A DNA stretch of 64,000 bases, taken from JASHUC01 sp963849095. GTDB lineage: Bacteria > Pseudomonadota > Gammaproteobacteria > Steroidobacterales > Steroidobacteraceae. Under the pieces are notes generated by a model. It saw only the letters and a program-made list of their open reading frames with translations, was not told where the DNA came from and did not search any database. The position numbers and the translations under genes were made by a program. Shown in pieces: positions 17,395 through 26,009 of the stretch (the first letter of the stretch is position 1; the number at the start of each line of letters is the position of its first letter). The DNA is taken from the NCBI GenBank assembly GCA_963849095.1, contig CAWKGA010000001.1, positions 558,001 to 622,000 of the forward strand. Reading direction: 5' to 3'.

Positions 17395-17631
17395 ATGCCT
17401 AGAGGACCCAAGGGAGAGAAGCGTCCAGCCGACGTAATCGGCGCGGCCGTCATGGTCGGTAGGATCGCCACCGGGGAGGCCCAAGAGGACCTGGGGACGA
17501 CGGATGACGGGAAGGACAAGGCGGCGGTGGCGTTGGGCCGGAAGGGCGGCCGGGCCAGGGCGGACAGCTTGAGCAAGAAAAGGCGAGCGGAAATTGCCAG
17601 GGCAGCGGCTAAAAAACGCTGGGCTAAATAG
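17395..17631 (+). CDS. Small basic KGG-type protein (often labelled RNA-binding)
   Basis: This 78-residue basic protein opens with MPRGPKGEKRPADVIGAA and ends with repeated KGGRAR and RRAEIARAAAKKRW-like stretches. I recognise the pattern as a small family common in soil Proteobacteria, usually annotated as RNA-binding or hypothetical; the biochemical role is not established here. The lysine- and arginine-rich C-terminal half would bind nucleic acid. It lies 10 bases after the glycine-zipper gene, in the insertion between xseA and guaB. Confidence 0.75.
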   Translation: MPRGPKGEKRPADVIGAAVMVGRIATGEAQEDLGTTDDGKDKAAVALGRKGGRARADSLSKKRRAEIARAAAKKRWAK

Positions 17632-17875
17632 GCAATGGAAGCTTGATTGCCGAAATCTCGGCATTATCTCGATGCATGTTACCGAATAGTTAACTCGCCT
17701 TGGCGTCTTTTGTGCGATGCAGCATATTTCTAGAGAGACAGCTCGTAATTGTTGCGTTTAAGTTATGGTTAGATCCTAGAAATTCTTAGCTGCCAAGACG
17801 TCGGCTATTGCATTTCTAAATTTCAGGCCGATAATTCGCCGCTAATTCCCCCGTGGGTTTCGATCCATGGGCGGC

Positions 17876-17895
17876 GGGGCCCCGAAAGGGGCCCT
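17876..17895 (+). other. GNRA-tetraloop hairpin in leader of NYN gene
   Basis: GGGGCCCC (17876-17883), loop GAAA (17884-17887) and GGGGCCCT (17888-17895) form an 8-pair stem with one G-U pair, capped by a GAAA tetraloop closed by C-G. It is 23 bases ahead of the NYN start, with CTTTTC just after the stem. It could be a leader stabiliser, an attenuator or a weak terminator for the 17.4-kb genes. The hairpin argues against starting the NYN gene further upstream. Confidence 0.5.
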
Positions 17896-17917
17896 AGCCT
17901 TTTCTGGGGACATAGAA

Positions 17918-18586
17918 ATGCAAGGCAGCATCAGAACTGCCGTCTATATCGATGGCTTCAACCTCTATTACTGGTTAAAGAAGCTTCCCTACCGCTGGAT
18001 CGACTTAAAAGCTCTTGCGCTAAATGCGATCAAGAAGGAAGACAAGACGCACGAAATCGTTGCGGTCAAGTACTTCACGGCGAATGTCTCGGACACACAA
18101 AACGACCGCAGAAAATCGATCCGACAGGAAACCTACTTTCGGGCGTTACAGGCTTCCACCCCAGAACTGACGATTACGCGCGGAGAATTCAGGCGCAATA
18201 AGAAACAGATGCCGCGTGTGACATCTGGGGATGGAGTTGGTGCTCCGATTTCGGTATGGCACACCGAAGAAAAGGGCTCCGACGTTAACCTTGCTGTGGA
18301 ACTCGTTAACGACGCTTGGCTTAAGCTTTACGATCTGGCAATTGTCATTTCAAATGACTCAGATCTAGAACGAGCGCTCGCGACCGCAAAGCGGAAAGGC
18401 TTGCATATCGGTGTACTGGTAAGGGGCGATGCGACGGTCTATAGCCTCAGACGTGTGTCCAACTTCATGCGCAAGCTCACCGATGCGGATTTAAGGAACG
18501 CGCTTCTCCCCCAGACAATACCCGGGACGAATATCACGATTCCCCATGAGTGGGCGCAAAAGGAACGCAACGCGGGGATACGCTAG
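17918..18586 (+). CDS. NYN domain (PIN-like) protein, LabA/DUF88 type
   Basis: This is a probable metal-dependent RNase of the NYN/PIN-like superfamily. The start ATG 17918 (MQGSIRTAVYIDGFNLYYW) is preferred over 17867 because the upstream part encodes a hairpin and lacks homology. Conserved acids are visible at D12 (YIDGFNLYY), in EEKGSDVNLAVELVNDAW and in VISNDSDLERAL, giving the usual acidic site. It has 222 residues. Codon use is distinctly AT-richer than flanking core genes. It lies between xseA and guaB with two other foreign-looking genes. Substrate is unknown. Confidence 0.85.
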   Translation: MQGSIRTAVYIDGFNLYYWLKKLPYRWIDLKALALNAIKKEDKTHEIVAVKYFTANVSDTQNDRRKSIRQETYFRALQASTPELTITRGEFRRNKKQMPRVTSGDGVGAPISVWHTEEKGSDVNLAVELVNDAWLKLYDLAIVISNDSDLERALATAKRKGLHIGVLVRGDATVYSLRRVSNFMRKLTDADLRNALLPQTIPGTNITIPHEWAQKERNAGIR

Positions 18587-18663
18587 AATTCATCGAAGCG
18601 GCGAAGTAGTGCGACTCGTCCTCCTTCCCGGCAAACTGACGCAGTACCGAACTTGAGCGGTAG

Positions 18664-18692
18664 TTTACCAACGGGCGGCTCCAAGGTAAAAT
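18664..18692 (+). promoter_or_regulatory. Probable sigma-70 promoter of guaBA
   Basis: A -35-like TTTACC (18664-18669) and a -10-like TAAAAT (18687-18692) are separated by exactly 17 bases, 47 bases upstream of the guaB start. Assigned by eye. Confidence 0.5.
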
Positions 18693-18739
18693 GACTGGTT
18701 TAAGTACCGGGAGCCGCGCCCGGTGAGCGCGGACGAGCC

Positions 18740-20206
18740 ATGCGCATCCTGCAAGAGGCCCTGACTTTCGACGACGTCCTCTTGGTTCCGTCGTACTCGG
18801 AGGTCCTGCCGCGCGAGGTCGACCTCTCCACCCAGCTCACGCGGCGCATCCGCCTCAATCTGCCCCTCGTCGCCGCCGCCATGGACACCGTGACGGAGGC
18901 GAGGCTCGCGATCACCATCGCGCAGGAGGGCGGCATCGGCATCGTCCACAAGAGCATGTCGATCGAGGCGCAGGCGCGCGAGGTCGCCCGCGTCAAGAAG
19001 TTCGAAAGCGGCGTCATCAAGGACCCCATCACCGTCTCGCCGGACACGACCATCCGCCAGGTGCTCGAGCTCACGCGCTCCCGCGGCATCTCCGGTGTGC
19101 CGGTCGTTGTCGGCAAGCAGGTCGTCGGGATCGTCACGCATCGCGACATGCGCTTCGAGGAGAAGCTCGATGCGCCCGTATCCAGCGTGATGACGCCGAA
19201 GGACCGCCTGATCACGGTGCGCGAGAACGCGCCGAAGCAGGAAGTGCTCGGGCTGCTGCACCGGCACCGCATCGAGAAGGTGCTGGTCGTGAGCGGGGAC
19301 CACGAGTTGAAGGGCATGATCACCGTCAAGGACTTCCAGAAGGCCACCGAATTCCCGCGCGCCTGCAAGGACGAGGGGGGGAGGTTGCGCGTCGGCGCGG
19401 CGGTCGGCACGAGCCCCGACACGCTTGATCGCGTCGCGGCCCTCCGCGACGCGGGAGCGGATCTGGTGGTCGTCGACACCTCACACGGACATTCGCGCGG
19501 CGTCATCGAGATGGTCGCGCGCATCAAGCAGCGCTGGCCGGACGAGCAGGTGATGGCGGGCAACATCGTGACGCCCGAGGCGGCGCGCGCGCTCGTCGAG
19601 GCGGGCGCGGACGGCGTGAAGGTCGGCATCGGCCCAGGGTCCATCTGCACCACGCGCATCGTTGCCGGGGTCGGCGTACCGCAGATCAGCGCGGTCGCGA
19701 ACGTGACGGAGGCCCTGAAGAGCACCGGTGTTCCCGTGATCGCGGACGGGGGCGTCCGCTTCTCCGGAGACGTGGCCAAGGCCATTGCGGCCGGCGCGCA
19801 CGCCGTGATGATCGGGAGCCTCTTCGCAGGCACCGAGGAGTCGCCGGGCGAGGTGGAGCTTTATCAGGGCGCCTCGTACAAGTCCTACCGCGGGATGGGC
19901 TCGCTCGGGGCGATGGCGGACCGTCACGGCTCCGCCGACCGCTACTTCCAGGACACGACGACGGAGCTCGAGAAGCTCGTGCCCGAAGGCGTCGAGGGCC
20001 GCGTGCCCTACAAGGGAAGCGTGGTCGCGATCCTGCAGCAGCTCGCGGGCGGATTGCGCGCCGCCATGGGCTACACCGGCAGCCACGACATCGAGGCGAT
20101 GCGCACCCGTCCCACCTTCGTGCGTATCACCAGCGCGGGCGTGCGTGAGAGCCACGTCCACGACGTGACCATCACCAAAGAGGCGCCGAACTACAGGGCC
20201 TCCTGA
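18740..20206 (+). CDS. guaB: Inosine-5'-monophosphate dehydrogenase
   Basis: GuaB oxidises IMP to XMP with NAD+, the committed step of guanine nucleotide synthesis. The 488-residue product starts MRILQEALTFDDVLLVPSYSEV. It has a TIM-barrel interrupted by two CBS domains (about 95-210, SGVPVVVGKQVVGIVTHRDM). The catalytic loop is GPGSICTTRIVAG with C303, and the flap is YRGMGSLGAM. guaA follows after 6 bases, so they form the usual guaBA operon. Confidence 0.98.
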   Translation: MRILQEALTFDDVLLVPSYSEVLPREVDLSTQLTRRIRLNLPLVAAAMDTVTEARLAITIAQEGGIGIVHKSMSIEAQAREVARVKKFESGVIKDPITVSPDTTIRQVLELTRSRGISGVPVVVGKQVVGIVTHRDMRFEEKLDAPVSSVMTPKDRLITVRENAPKQEVLGLLHRHRIEKVLVVSGDHELKGMITVKDFQKATEFPRACKDEGGRLRVGAAVGTSPDTLDRVAALRDAGADLVVVDTSHGHSRGVIEMVARIKQRWPDEQVMAGNIVTPEAARALVEAGADGVKVGIGPGSICTTRIVAGVGVPQISAVANVTEALKSTGVPVIADGGVRFSGDVAKAIAAGAHAVMIGSLFAGTEESPGEVELYQGASYKSYRGMGSLGAMADRHGSADRYFQDTTTELEKLVPEGVEGRVPYKGSVVAILQQLAGGLRAAMGYTGSHDIEAMRTRPTFVRITSAGVRESHVHDVTITKEAPNYRAS

Positions 20207-20212
20207 GGAGCC

Positions 20213-21829
<1,617 letters not shown>

Positions 21830-21971
21830 CCAGGGCGCTTCCCTAATGTTGCACGGTCAGCCGAGAAAGTGAACCCGGAGTTTCTGGGCAAAAGTGGCAA
21901 AAACCCGCCTCCCGCCGCGCTGTGGGGGGATGCCAGTCTCCCCAGCTCCTTGGCCCTCATTTGCAATCCCA

Positions 21972-21987
21972 ATACAGAATTCTGTAT
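21972..21987. promoter_or_regulatory. 16-bp perfect palindrome, likely antitoxin operator
   Basis: ATACAGAATTCTGTAT is a perfect palindrome ending 9 bases before the antitoxin ATG. Ribbon-helix-helix antitoxins typically bind such palindromes to repress their own operon, so this is the probable autoregulatory operator of the 21997-22672 toxin-antitoxin pair. Confidence 0.7.
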
Positions 21988-21996
21988 GATGGACCC

Positions 21997-22239
21997 ATGA
22001 AAACGACGCTCGACATCAACGACCAGTTGCTTGCCGATGCCAAGGCGCTGGCCGCCCAGCAGCGCACCAGCCTGACCCGTGTGATCGAGGAGGGGCTCCA
22101 GCTCCGACTTCGAAGCCAGGCGGCGCCCCAACGCGGCAAGCTGCGCCTTCCCATATTTAAAGGACGCGGCGGATTAGCGGCTGGCGTCGATCCGCTGAGT
22201 AACAAGGCAATGTTGGCAGCATTGGGCGATGACGCCTGA
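21997..22239 (+). CDS. Type II antitoxin, VapB-like (ribbon-helix-helix type)
   Basis: This 80-residue protein starts at ATG 21997 (MKTTLDINDQLLADAKALAA). The N-terminal strand-helix pattern LDINDQLLADAKALAAQQ and TSLTRVIEEGLQ fits the ribbon-helix-helix fold of DNA-binding antitoxins. The C-terminal part would wrap the toxin. It overlaps the PIN toxin gene by 11 bases and sits just after a perfect palindrome, so an autoregulated pair is likely. It is the first gene downstream of guaA in the island. Confidence 0.85.
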   Translation: MKTTLDINDQLLADAKALAAQQRTSLTRVIEEGLQLRLRSQAAPQRGKLRLPIFKGRGGLAAGVDPLSNKAMLAALGDDA

Positions 22240-22672
22240 CGTCAATGTCCTAGTTGCCGCTTCGCGCAGCGACCATCCGCACCATCGTATCGCTCGCAGC
22301 TGGCTTGAAGACGCCGCATCAGCTGCCGCTTCGGGCGCCACGCTGATTCTTATGCCGATGGTGCTGGCCAGCTTCGTGCGGCTGGTAAGCAGTCCCAAGA
22401 TTTTCCAGGACCCAACGCCGGTCGACGGCGCCCTGGCCTTTGTAGATGCACTGCTTGCCGCTCAAGGTGTCCACCTCGCAACGCTCGGCCCTGAGTGGCC
22501 GCGGCTGCGGCAACTTTGCATCGAGAAACAGTTAAAAGGAAATGCTGTGCCGGATGCGTGGCTTGCCGCTGCGACGATCCACCTCGGCGAGCACCTTGTC
22601 AGTTTTGATCGTGACTTCAGGAAGTTGATTGGTAGGGCGCAGTTCACGTTGCTCGGAGCTGATGCCGGTTGA
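22229..22672 (+). CDS. PIN-domain toxin, VapC-like
   Basis: This 147-residue PIN protein is a probable ribonuclease toxin paired with the preceding antitoxin. The start DVNVLVAASRSDHPHH gives the first acid D4. Later acids are D109 (VPDAWLAA) and D127/D129 (SFDRDF). At the place where this family normally has glutamate (LAEFVR) the sequence reads LASFVR, with S48, so the second metal-binding acid is missing. The toxin may be weakened or inactive, or use another ligand. Confidence 0.87.
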   Translation: MTPDVNVLVAASRSDHPHHRIARSWLEDAASAAASGATLILMPMVLASFVRLVSSPKIFQDPTPVDGALAFVDALLAAQGVHLATLGPEWPRLRQLCIEKQLKGNAVPDAWLAAATIHLGEHLVSFDRDFRKLIGRAQFTLLGADAG

Positions 22673-22705
22673 TCGGCACCTATTGCCTTCAATCGCCCCC
22701 AAGCG
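22673..22705. repeat. 33-bp direct repeat, copy A
   Basis: This copy starts immediately after the toxin stop codon and matches 23985-24017 at 29 of 33 positions; both contain GCCCCCAAGCG. The two copies flank the two unknown genes 22801-23852. Confidence 0.6.
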
Positions 22706-22800
22706 AGAAATTCTGAATAGGTTCATGTGAAGATCCGTCAGGTGCACCGAGGAACCCAACGCACTAGTAGAATGCCAACGCTATTCACCAAGGGTTCGTC

Positions 22801-23202
22801 GTGAATAGAGGCCCGCTGCTCAGCTTCGAATCGTCTGCATTCCCAGTCACGCCTGGGGAGGATGAGGAGACGAATCCTGGTATATACGGTAGGGAGCTTG
22901 CCAGTTGGATCAGCGAACAGCTCCGCGCTGTAGGCCTCCATGCAGGGAGCGTTATCCCAGAGGATTTTGGCTGGTGTGTACCGGTTAGGTCGCCCCCGTA
23001 TTCGCTTTACGTGGTTTGCGCCAGCGGTGAGTTAGCTGATCAATGGCAGGTATTCGTCTTTTCTGAAGGCGGTCTGGTAGATCGCTTCTTGCGAAAGGAT
23101 CGAAGCGCGGAGCTCGTTGCTGATCTGTACACCACGCTTCGGCACTGCCTCGAATCGTCGCCAGTGGTCCACAGTCTCGGTGAGGAGCCGGCGGCCCCAT
23201 GA
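22801..23202 (+). CDS. Conserved-looking hypothetical protein (133 aa), cytoplasmic
   Basis: I do not recognise this protein firmly. The 133-residue product starts at GTG 22801 and has no signal or membrane segment. It is acidic, with a pattern NPGIYGRELASWISEQL ... VIPEDFGWCVPV that resembles small cytoplasmic proteins with a conserved ED-GW motif, some of them near polymorphic toxins; this is only a resemblance. Its stop overlaps the next gene's start (ATGA, 23199-23202), so the two are translationally coupled. Codons are AT-richer than core genes. Confidence 0.65.
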   Translation: MNRGPLLSFESSAFPVTPGEDEETNPGIYGRELASWISEQLRAVGLHAGSVIPEDFGWCVPVRSPPYSLYVVCASGELADQWQVFVFSEGGLVDRFLRKDRSAELVADLYTTLRHCLESSPVVHSLGEEPAAP

Positions 23203-23852
23203 GAACGTACCCGCACTTTCGCGATGACGGAACCATCGCGTATTTCGAGATCTCGAACGCCTTCCCGTGGTCGTTGGGATTCATGCGTCGCGTGTTGACA
23301 TCTGTGGAGGGCGTATCGGGTTTCAGACGGGAGCGAAATAGCGATGACCGATTCTCCTTTGTATACGTTGGTCGACGCTGCGTTGTGCACGAGCCGTTCG
23401 GGGACAATAGCCGATATTGGATTGGACCCGCCGAACCAGAGCCGCCGATTGACATGACGGCGATGCGTGACGCATTCACGCGGTTTCGATTTGGACTCAC
23501 CCTCGATCGAGATTTCAACAGCTCAACTTCGAAGACGACCACAGCCGCCGCCTTGCAGGCTGCGCTGCCGCGGGCGATGGAGGCTCTGGCGACACTGCGC
23601 TCAATGTCCTATGCGGAGTTGAGGCAACTTCCGGCGCACAACACGATCGAATTGACGGGTTTTGGACGCCGGGTCAACTTGACCACCTATATGGATCTGC
23701 TAAAGAGCCACGAATCGGATTTGCAGATCGCGGTGCAAATGTTCGCGCACGGACGATTGGGATTCAGCAGAGTATGGGCCCGCGGCTTCCGAGTAACGAC
23801 TCAAGGAACCTACCGCGATCTTGAGGAGAAGGAACTCTATGAATACACATGA
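23199..23852 (+). CDS. Hypothetical protein (217 aa) coupled to the preceding gene
   Basis: Unrecognised. The 217-residue soluble protein begins MRTYPHFRDDGTIAYFEISN and has no signal peptide, membrane helix or obvious catalytic motif. The coupling to the 22801 gene suggests a functional pair. Both lie inside the guaA-associated island and between the two copies of a 33-bp repeat, so they may be an accessory cassette. The end at 23852 is a normal stop. Confidence 0.65.
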   Translation: MRTYPHFRDDGTIAYFEISNAFPWSLGFMRRVLTSVEGVSGFRRERNSDDRFSFVYVGRRCVVHEPFGDNSRYWIGPAEPEPPIDMTAMRDAFTRFRFGLTLDRDFNSSTSKTTTAAALQAALPRAMEALATLRSMSYAELRQLPAHNTIELTGFGRRVNLTTYMDLLKSHESDLQIAVQMFAHGRLGFSRVWARGFRVTTQGTYRDLEEKELYEYT

Positions 23853-23984
23853 CGAAATGTCGCAAGCGGCGAGGACCGAAGGCGCAGGGGCCTTGTCGAA
23901 TGGCTCGGAGCCGCTGTGTTGCAAATGGGGATTTCTGCATGCTCTTCAATCTTCCCAGAGCTATCGTGTAGAGGTCTTACCCTT

Positions 23985-24017
23985 TCGGCATCTATCGCCT
24001 TCTATTGCCCCCAAGCG
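23985..24017. repeat. 33-bp direct repeat, copy B
   Basis: Matches 22673-22705 at 29 of 33 positions in the same orientation, 1.3 kb apart. It lies about 80 bases before attachment copy 2. It may be residue of a duplicated toxin-antitoxin 3' flank or a cassette boundary. Confidence 0.6.
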
Positions 24018-24096
24018 GAATTATTTGGCGGTAGATCTGACGGTAAGTTCGTTGTACGCTTGGAAAAATACCAGCAATGTCAGGTACTTATAAGTG

Positions 24097-24120
24097 CCGG
24101 AGACAATTGAGTGGGAGTGA
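24097..24120. repeat. Attachment-site copy 2 (guaA-like 3' end)
   Basis: It matches the guaA end at 21 of 24 bases and in frame still reads ...ETIEWE-stop. Two of the three differences are synonymous third-position changes, as expected if it derives from the guaA 3' end of another host. Confidence 0.75.
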
Positions 24121-24213
24121 GGCGGGTCTCGACGAAAAGTCATTCTAATCTATCAATGAGTCACGCGCGCACGAGACAACTAAAGGTCGATAGTTGCCGC
24201 CATCGCTCGATCA

Positions 24214-24248
24214 TTCATGCCGTGAATGATCATCATTCATGGCATGAA
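24214..24248. repeat. Near-perfect 35-bp palindrome
   Basis: Two 17-base arms (24214-24230 and 24232-24248) pair with one mismatch around a single base. Each arm contains a smaller palindrome of the TTCATGNCATGAA type, giving four related half-sites. It lies about 100 bases inside segment 2, next to attachment copy 2 and 100 bases past the end of the CsgG gene. Confidence 0.65.
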
Positions 24249-24347
24249 GGCCGTTCCTCGGCTGGTCGGCACTGCGCTTTCCGAACGCTTGCGCGAGGCG
24301 TTACCTAGCCTGCCGTTCGCTTGGGCTGCCGCTCGGCTCCGAGCTTC

Positions 24348-25289
24348 TTATCTCGCCAACTGGAACTGAGTGGAGACGACCCAACCAGCATTGCCGAGCT
24401 CGTCGTTCACTTTCCACCACACGCCCACCTTGTCTCCGGTCGGATAGAGCGTCATCCCGGGATCGAGATCGCGGACCACCGCGGAATGCAGGTCCGCCTG
24501 GGCGTACATCTTCCCGGGCTTGGACATCGTCACCGATTGCTGAACATTGTCCGCCTTGGCATCGGGCGCGTTGGCTTGCAGCTCGGTCACCATCTTGGTG
24601 TACGCATCGAGGTAGGCCATCGCGACGACCTGCCCGATCTCGGTGTTCGCGTAGCTGCTCGCTCCGCCAGCGGCGAAGCCACCAAAGAAGCCGGCGCCGC
24701 CACCGCCTCCCCAGCCCAGATCGGTCTTCTTGGCATGACCTTGCTCCAGTGCGACCTGCTCGGTGGAACGCACGTCGGTGAGCGTGAGCACGACATCGGC
24801 CGTCTTGCTCTTCAGGCTCACTCCGCCGACCAAGGCGCCGAAGCCGTGGGGCAAGAACCCGCCGAGGACGCCCCCGACGTTCGTTCCTCCCGAGTTGGCG
24901 TTGCGGTTGGCAATGTCGGGCACCAGCACGTAGTCGGCCGCCTTCATCTGTCCCTTGCCGACGTTCGAGCCGCCCCGCTCCTCACCGCTCGCAGCCAGTG
25001 CCCGCTCGGCCTGCGCAGCCTGCAACCCCTGGCCCCGGTCAACGAGCGTGAAGCACTTCGATTGCGCGACGTAAACCTTGATCAGCGCCGCCGGGGAGTC
25101 GAGGTTCATCGCAGTCCACCACTGGTTTTGCGGCTCGGTCACGGCGATCGTGCCGATCTTCCTGGCGCAGGTTGGGATCTGTGGTGGTTGATCGGATGCG
25201 GCCCACACGCTACCCGCCAGGAGCGTTACCGAAGCAGAGATCAGCGTGAGCGTCGCCCAGCACCGACCCGAGGTGCGGAATCTTTTCAT
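24348..25289 (-). CDS. Exported CsgG/HfaB-like protein with C-terminal SH3-type domain
   Basis: This 313-residue exported protein has a signal peptide (about 1-30, SVTLLAGSVWA). Then comes a CsgG/HfaB-like part, with IGTIAVTEPQ, FTLVDRGQGLQAAQAERALA, ADYVLVPDI and a Gly-rich membrane-like stretch. The C-terminal 65 residues (GKMYAQADLHSAVVRDLDPGM ... WWKVNDELGNAGWVVS) look like a bacterial SH3 domain. CsgG relatives form outer-membrane pores or bind the envelope; the job here is unknown. It is alone in segment 2 of the guaA island. Confidence 0.78.
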   Translation of the reverse strand: MKRFRTSGRCWATLTLISASVTLLAGSVWAASDQPPQIPTCARKIGTIAVTEPQNQWWTAMNLDSPAALIKVYVAQSKCFTLVDRGQGLQAAQAERALAASGEERGGSNVGKGQMKAADYVLVPDIANRNANSGGTNVGGVLGGFLPHGFGALVGGVSLKSKTADVVLTLTDVRSTEQVALEQGHAKKTDLGWGGGGGAGFFGGFAAGGASSYANTEIGQVVAMAYLDAYTKMVTELQANAPDAKADNVQQSVTMSKPGKMYAQADLHSAVVRDLDPGMTLYPTGDKVGVWWKVNDELGNAGWVVSTQFQLAR

Positions 25290-25578
25290 TGTGAAGCCCC
25301 CTGATTGTTGGAGCAGTCTGGCGAAGTCCGTTGTGCGGACTCTACACCCTTGTCCGTGACGTGAACATCACGCGCCAGGGCGATTGCATCGACGGCACTT
25401 TTGTCATCGTTCAAAGCTGAGCGATGCTGCTCTGCGACATGGAATGCTTTTCGTTTTTCTACCTGATGGTGTTAAGCCTCCGATATGAATCGAGGGCGGG
25501 AATGCTTCGCCAACTATCGCTCACTATCGGCACCGAGCAACTCGCCGTGGCGGTAAATCTGACGGCGAAAATGCACTA

Positions 25579-25602
25579 GAGGAAAAGTTTCCTCGAGGAA
25601 AA
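25579..25602. repeat. GAGGAAAA direct repeats around a TTTCCTCGAGGAAA palindrome
   Basis: GAGGAAAA occurs at 25579-25586 and 25595-25602 in direct orientation, 16 bases apart. The inverted sequence between them creates a perfect 14-base palindrome (25588-25601). It is 19 bases before attachment copy 3, a position that suits recombinase or accessory-protein binding. Confidence 0.45.
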
Positions 25603-25620
25603 TCAGCCGCTTGAGGTTCT

Positions 25621-25643
25621 GGGCGACGACGGAGTGGGAGTGA
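25621..25643. repeat. Attachment-site copy 3 (guaA-like 3' end)
   Basis: Bases 25623-25643 match the last 21 bases of guaA at 19 positions and still read ATTEWE-stop in frame. It marks the distal limit of the island; chromosomal-type genes resume near 26010. Confidence 0.68.
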
Positions 25644-26009
25644 GGGGCTGTCGATAGAGTGGCCCGAGCGCCGGGCTCGATCCTGCGGAATCTTTCGCCG
25701 GCTATCGGCGGCCCACGCCGATGAGAGCCAGGGCCAACAGCCACCGGTTGGCGGTAGGTTCGCGAGCCGCCAGCGACCCAGGACCCCTGATTCCGAAGGG
25801 TGCGACGCGAGTTGACTCGCTGTATGCTGCACTGCCGTTCTTTAAACCGAAGCATGCTAGAAAGGGGTCCAACACACGGGAAGGGCAGCGACTGTGATGT
25901 TTCCGCAACAGAGCGCTCGACTAAATGTTCTCCGTGGTCGCGCTGGTAGAGTTGTTGCCAAGGGCGCGCTCGATGCGAAGCTCCGAGTTGATTACTTCAG
26001 GAACACCAC

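Larger units (their letters stand above)
23853..24347. other. Gene-poor stretch with island junction
   Basis: No confident gene. It holds repeat copy B (23985-24017), attachment copy 2 (24097-24120) and a long palindrome (24214-24248). A frame of about 84 codons from 23838 overlaps the previous gene and has no recognisable homology; it may be debris. Confidence 0.6.
25290..26009. other. Non-coding stretch holding the distal island junction
   Basis: No convincing gene in 720 bases. It contains the GAGGAAAA repeats (25579-25602) and attachment copy 3 (25621-25643). A 38-codon frame from 25897 ends on the first codon of the permease gene; it may be a translational leader or the tail of a lost gene. 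Confidence 0.6.

Noticed and set aside
22673..24017. Integron attC-type cassette sites
   Set aside because: The 33-bp repeats lack the inverted core pairs of attC sites, and no integron integrase is present.
23838..24093. Short gene after the 23199 gene
   Set aside because: It overlaps the preceding gene, contains the repeat copy B and has no recognisable domain or clear ribosome-binding site.
24321..25304. Forward frame opposite the CsgG/SH3 gene
   Set aside because: The minus-strand product has a signal peptide and recognisable domains; the forward one is a His/Arg-rich shadow.
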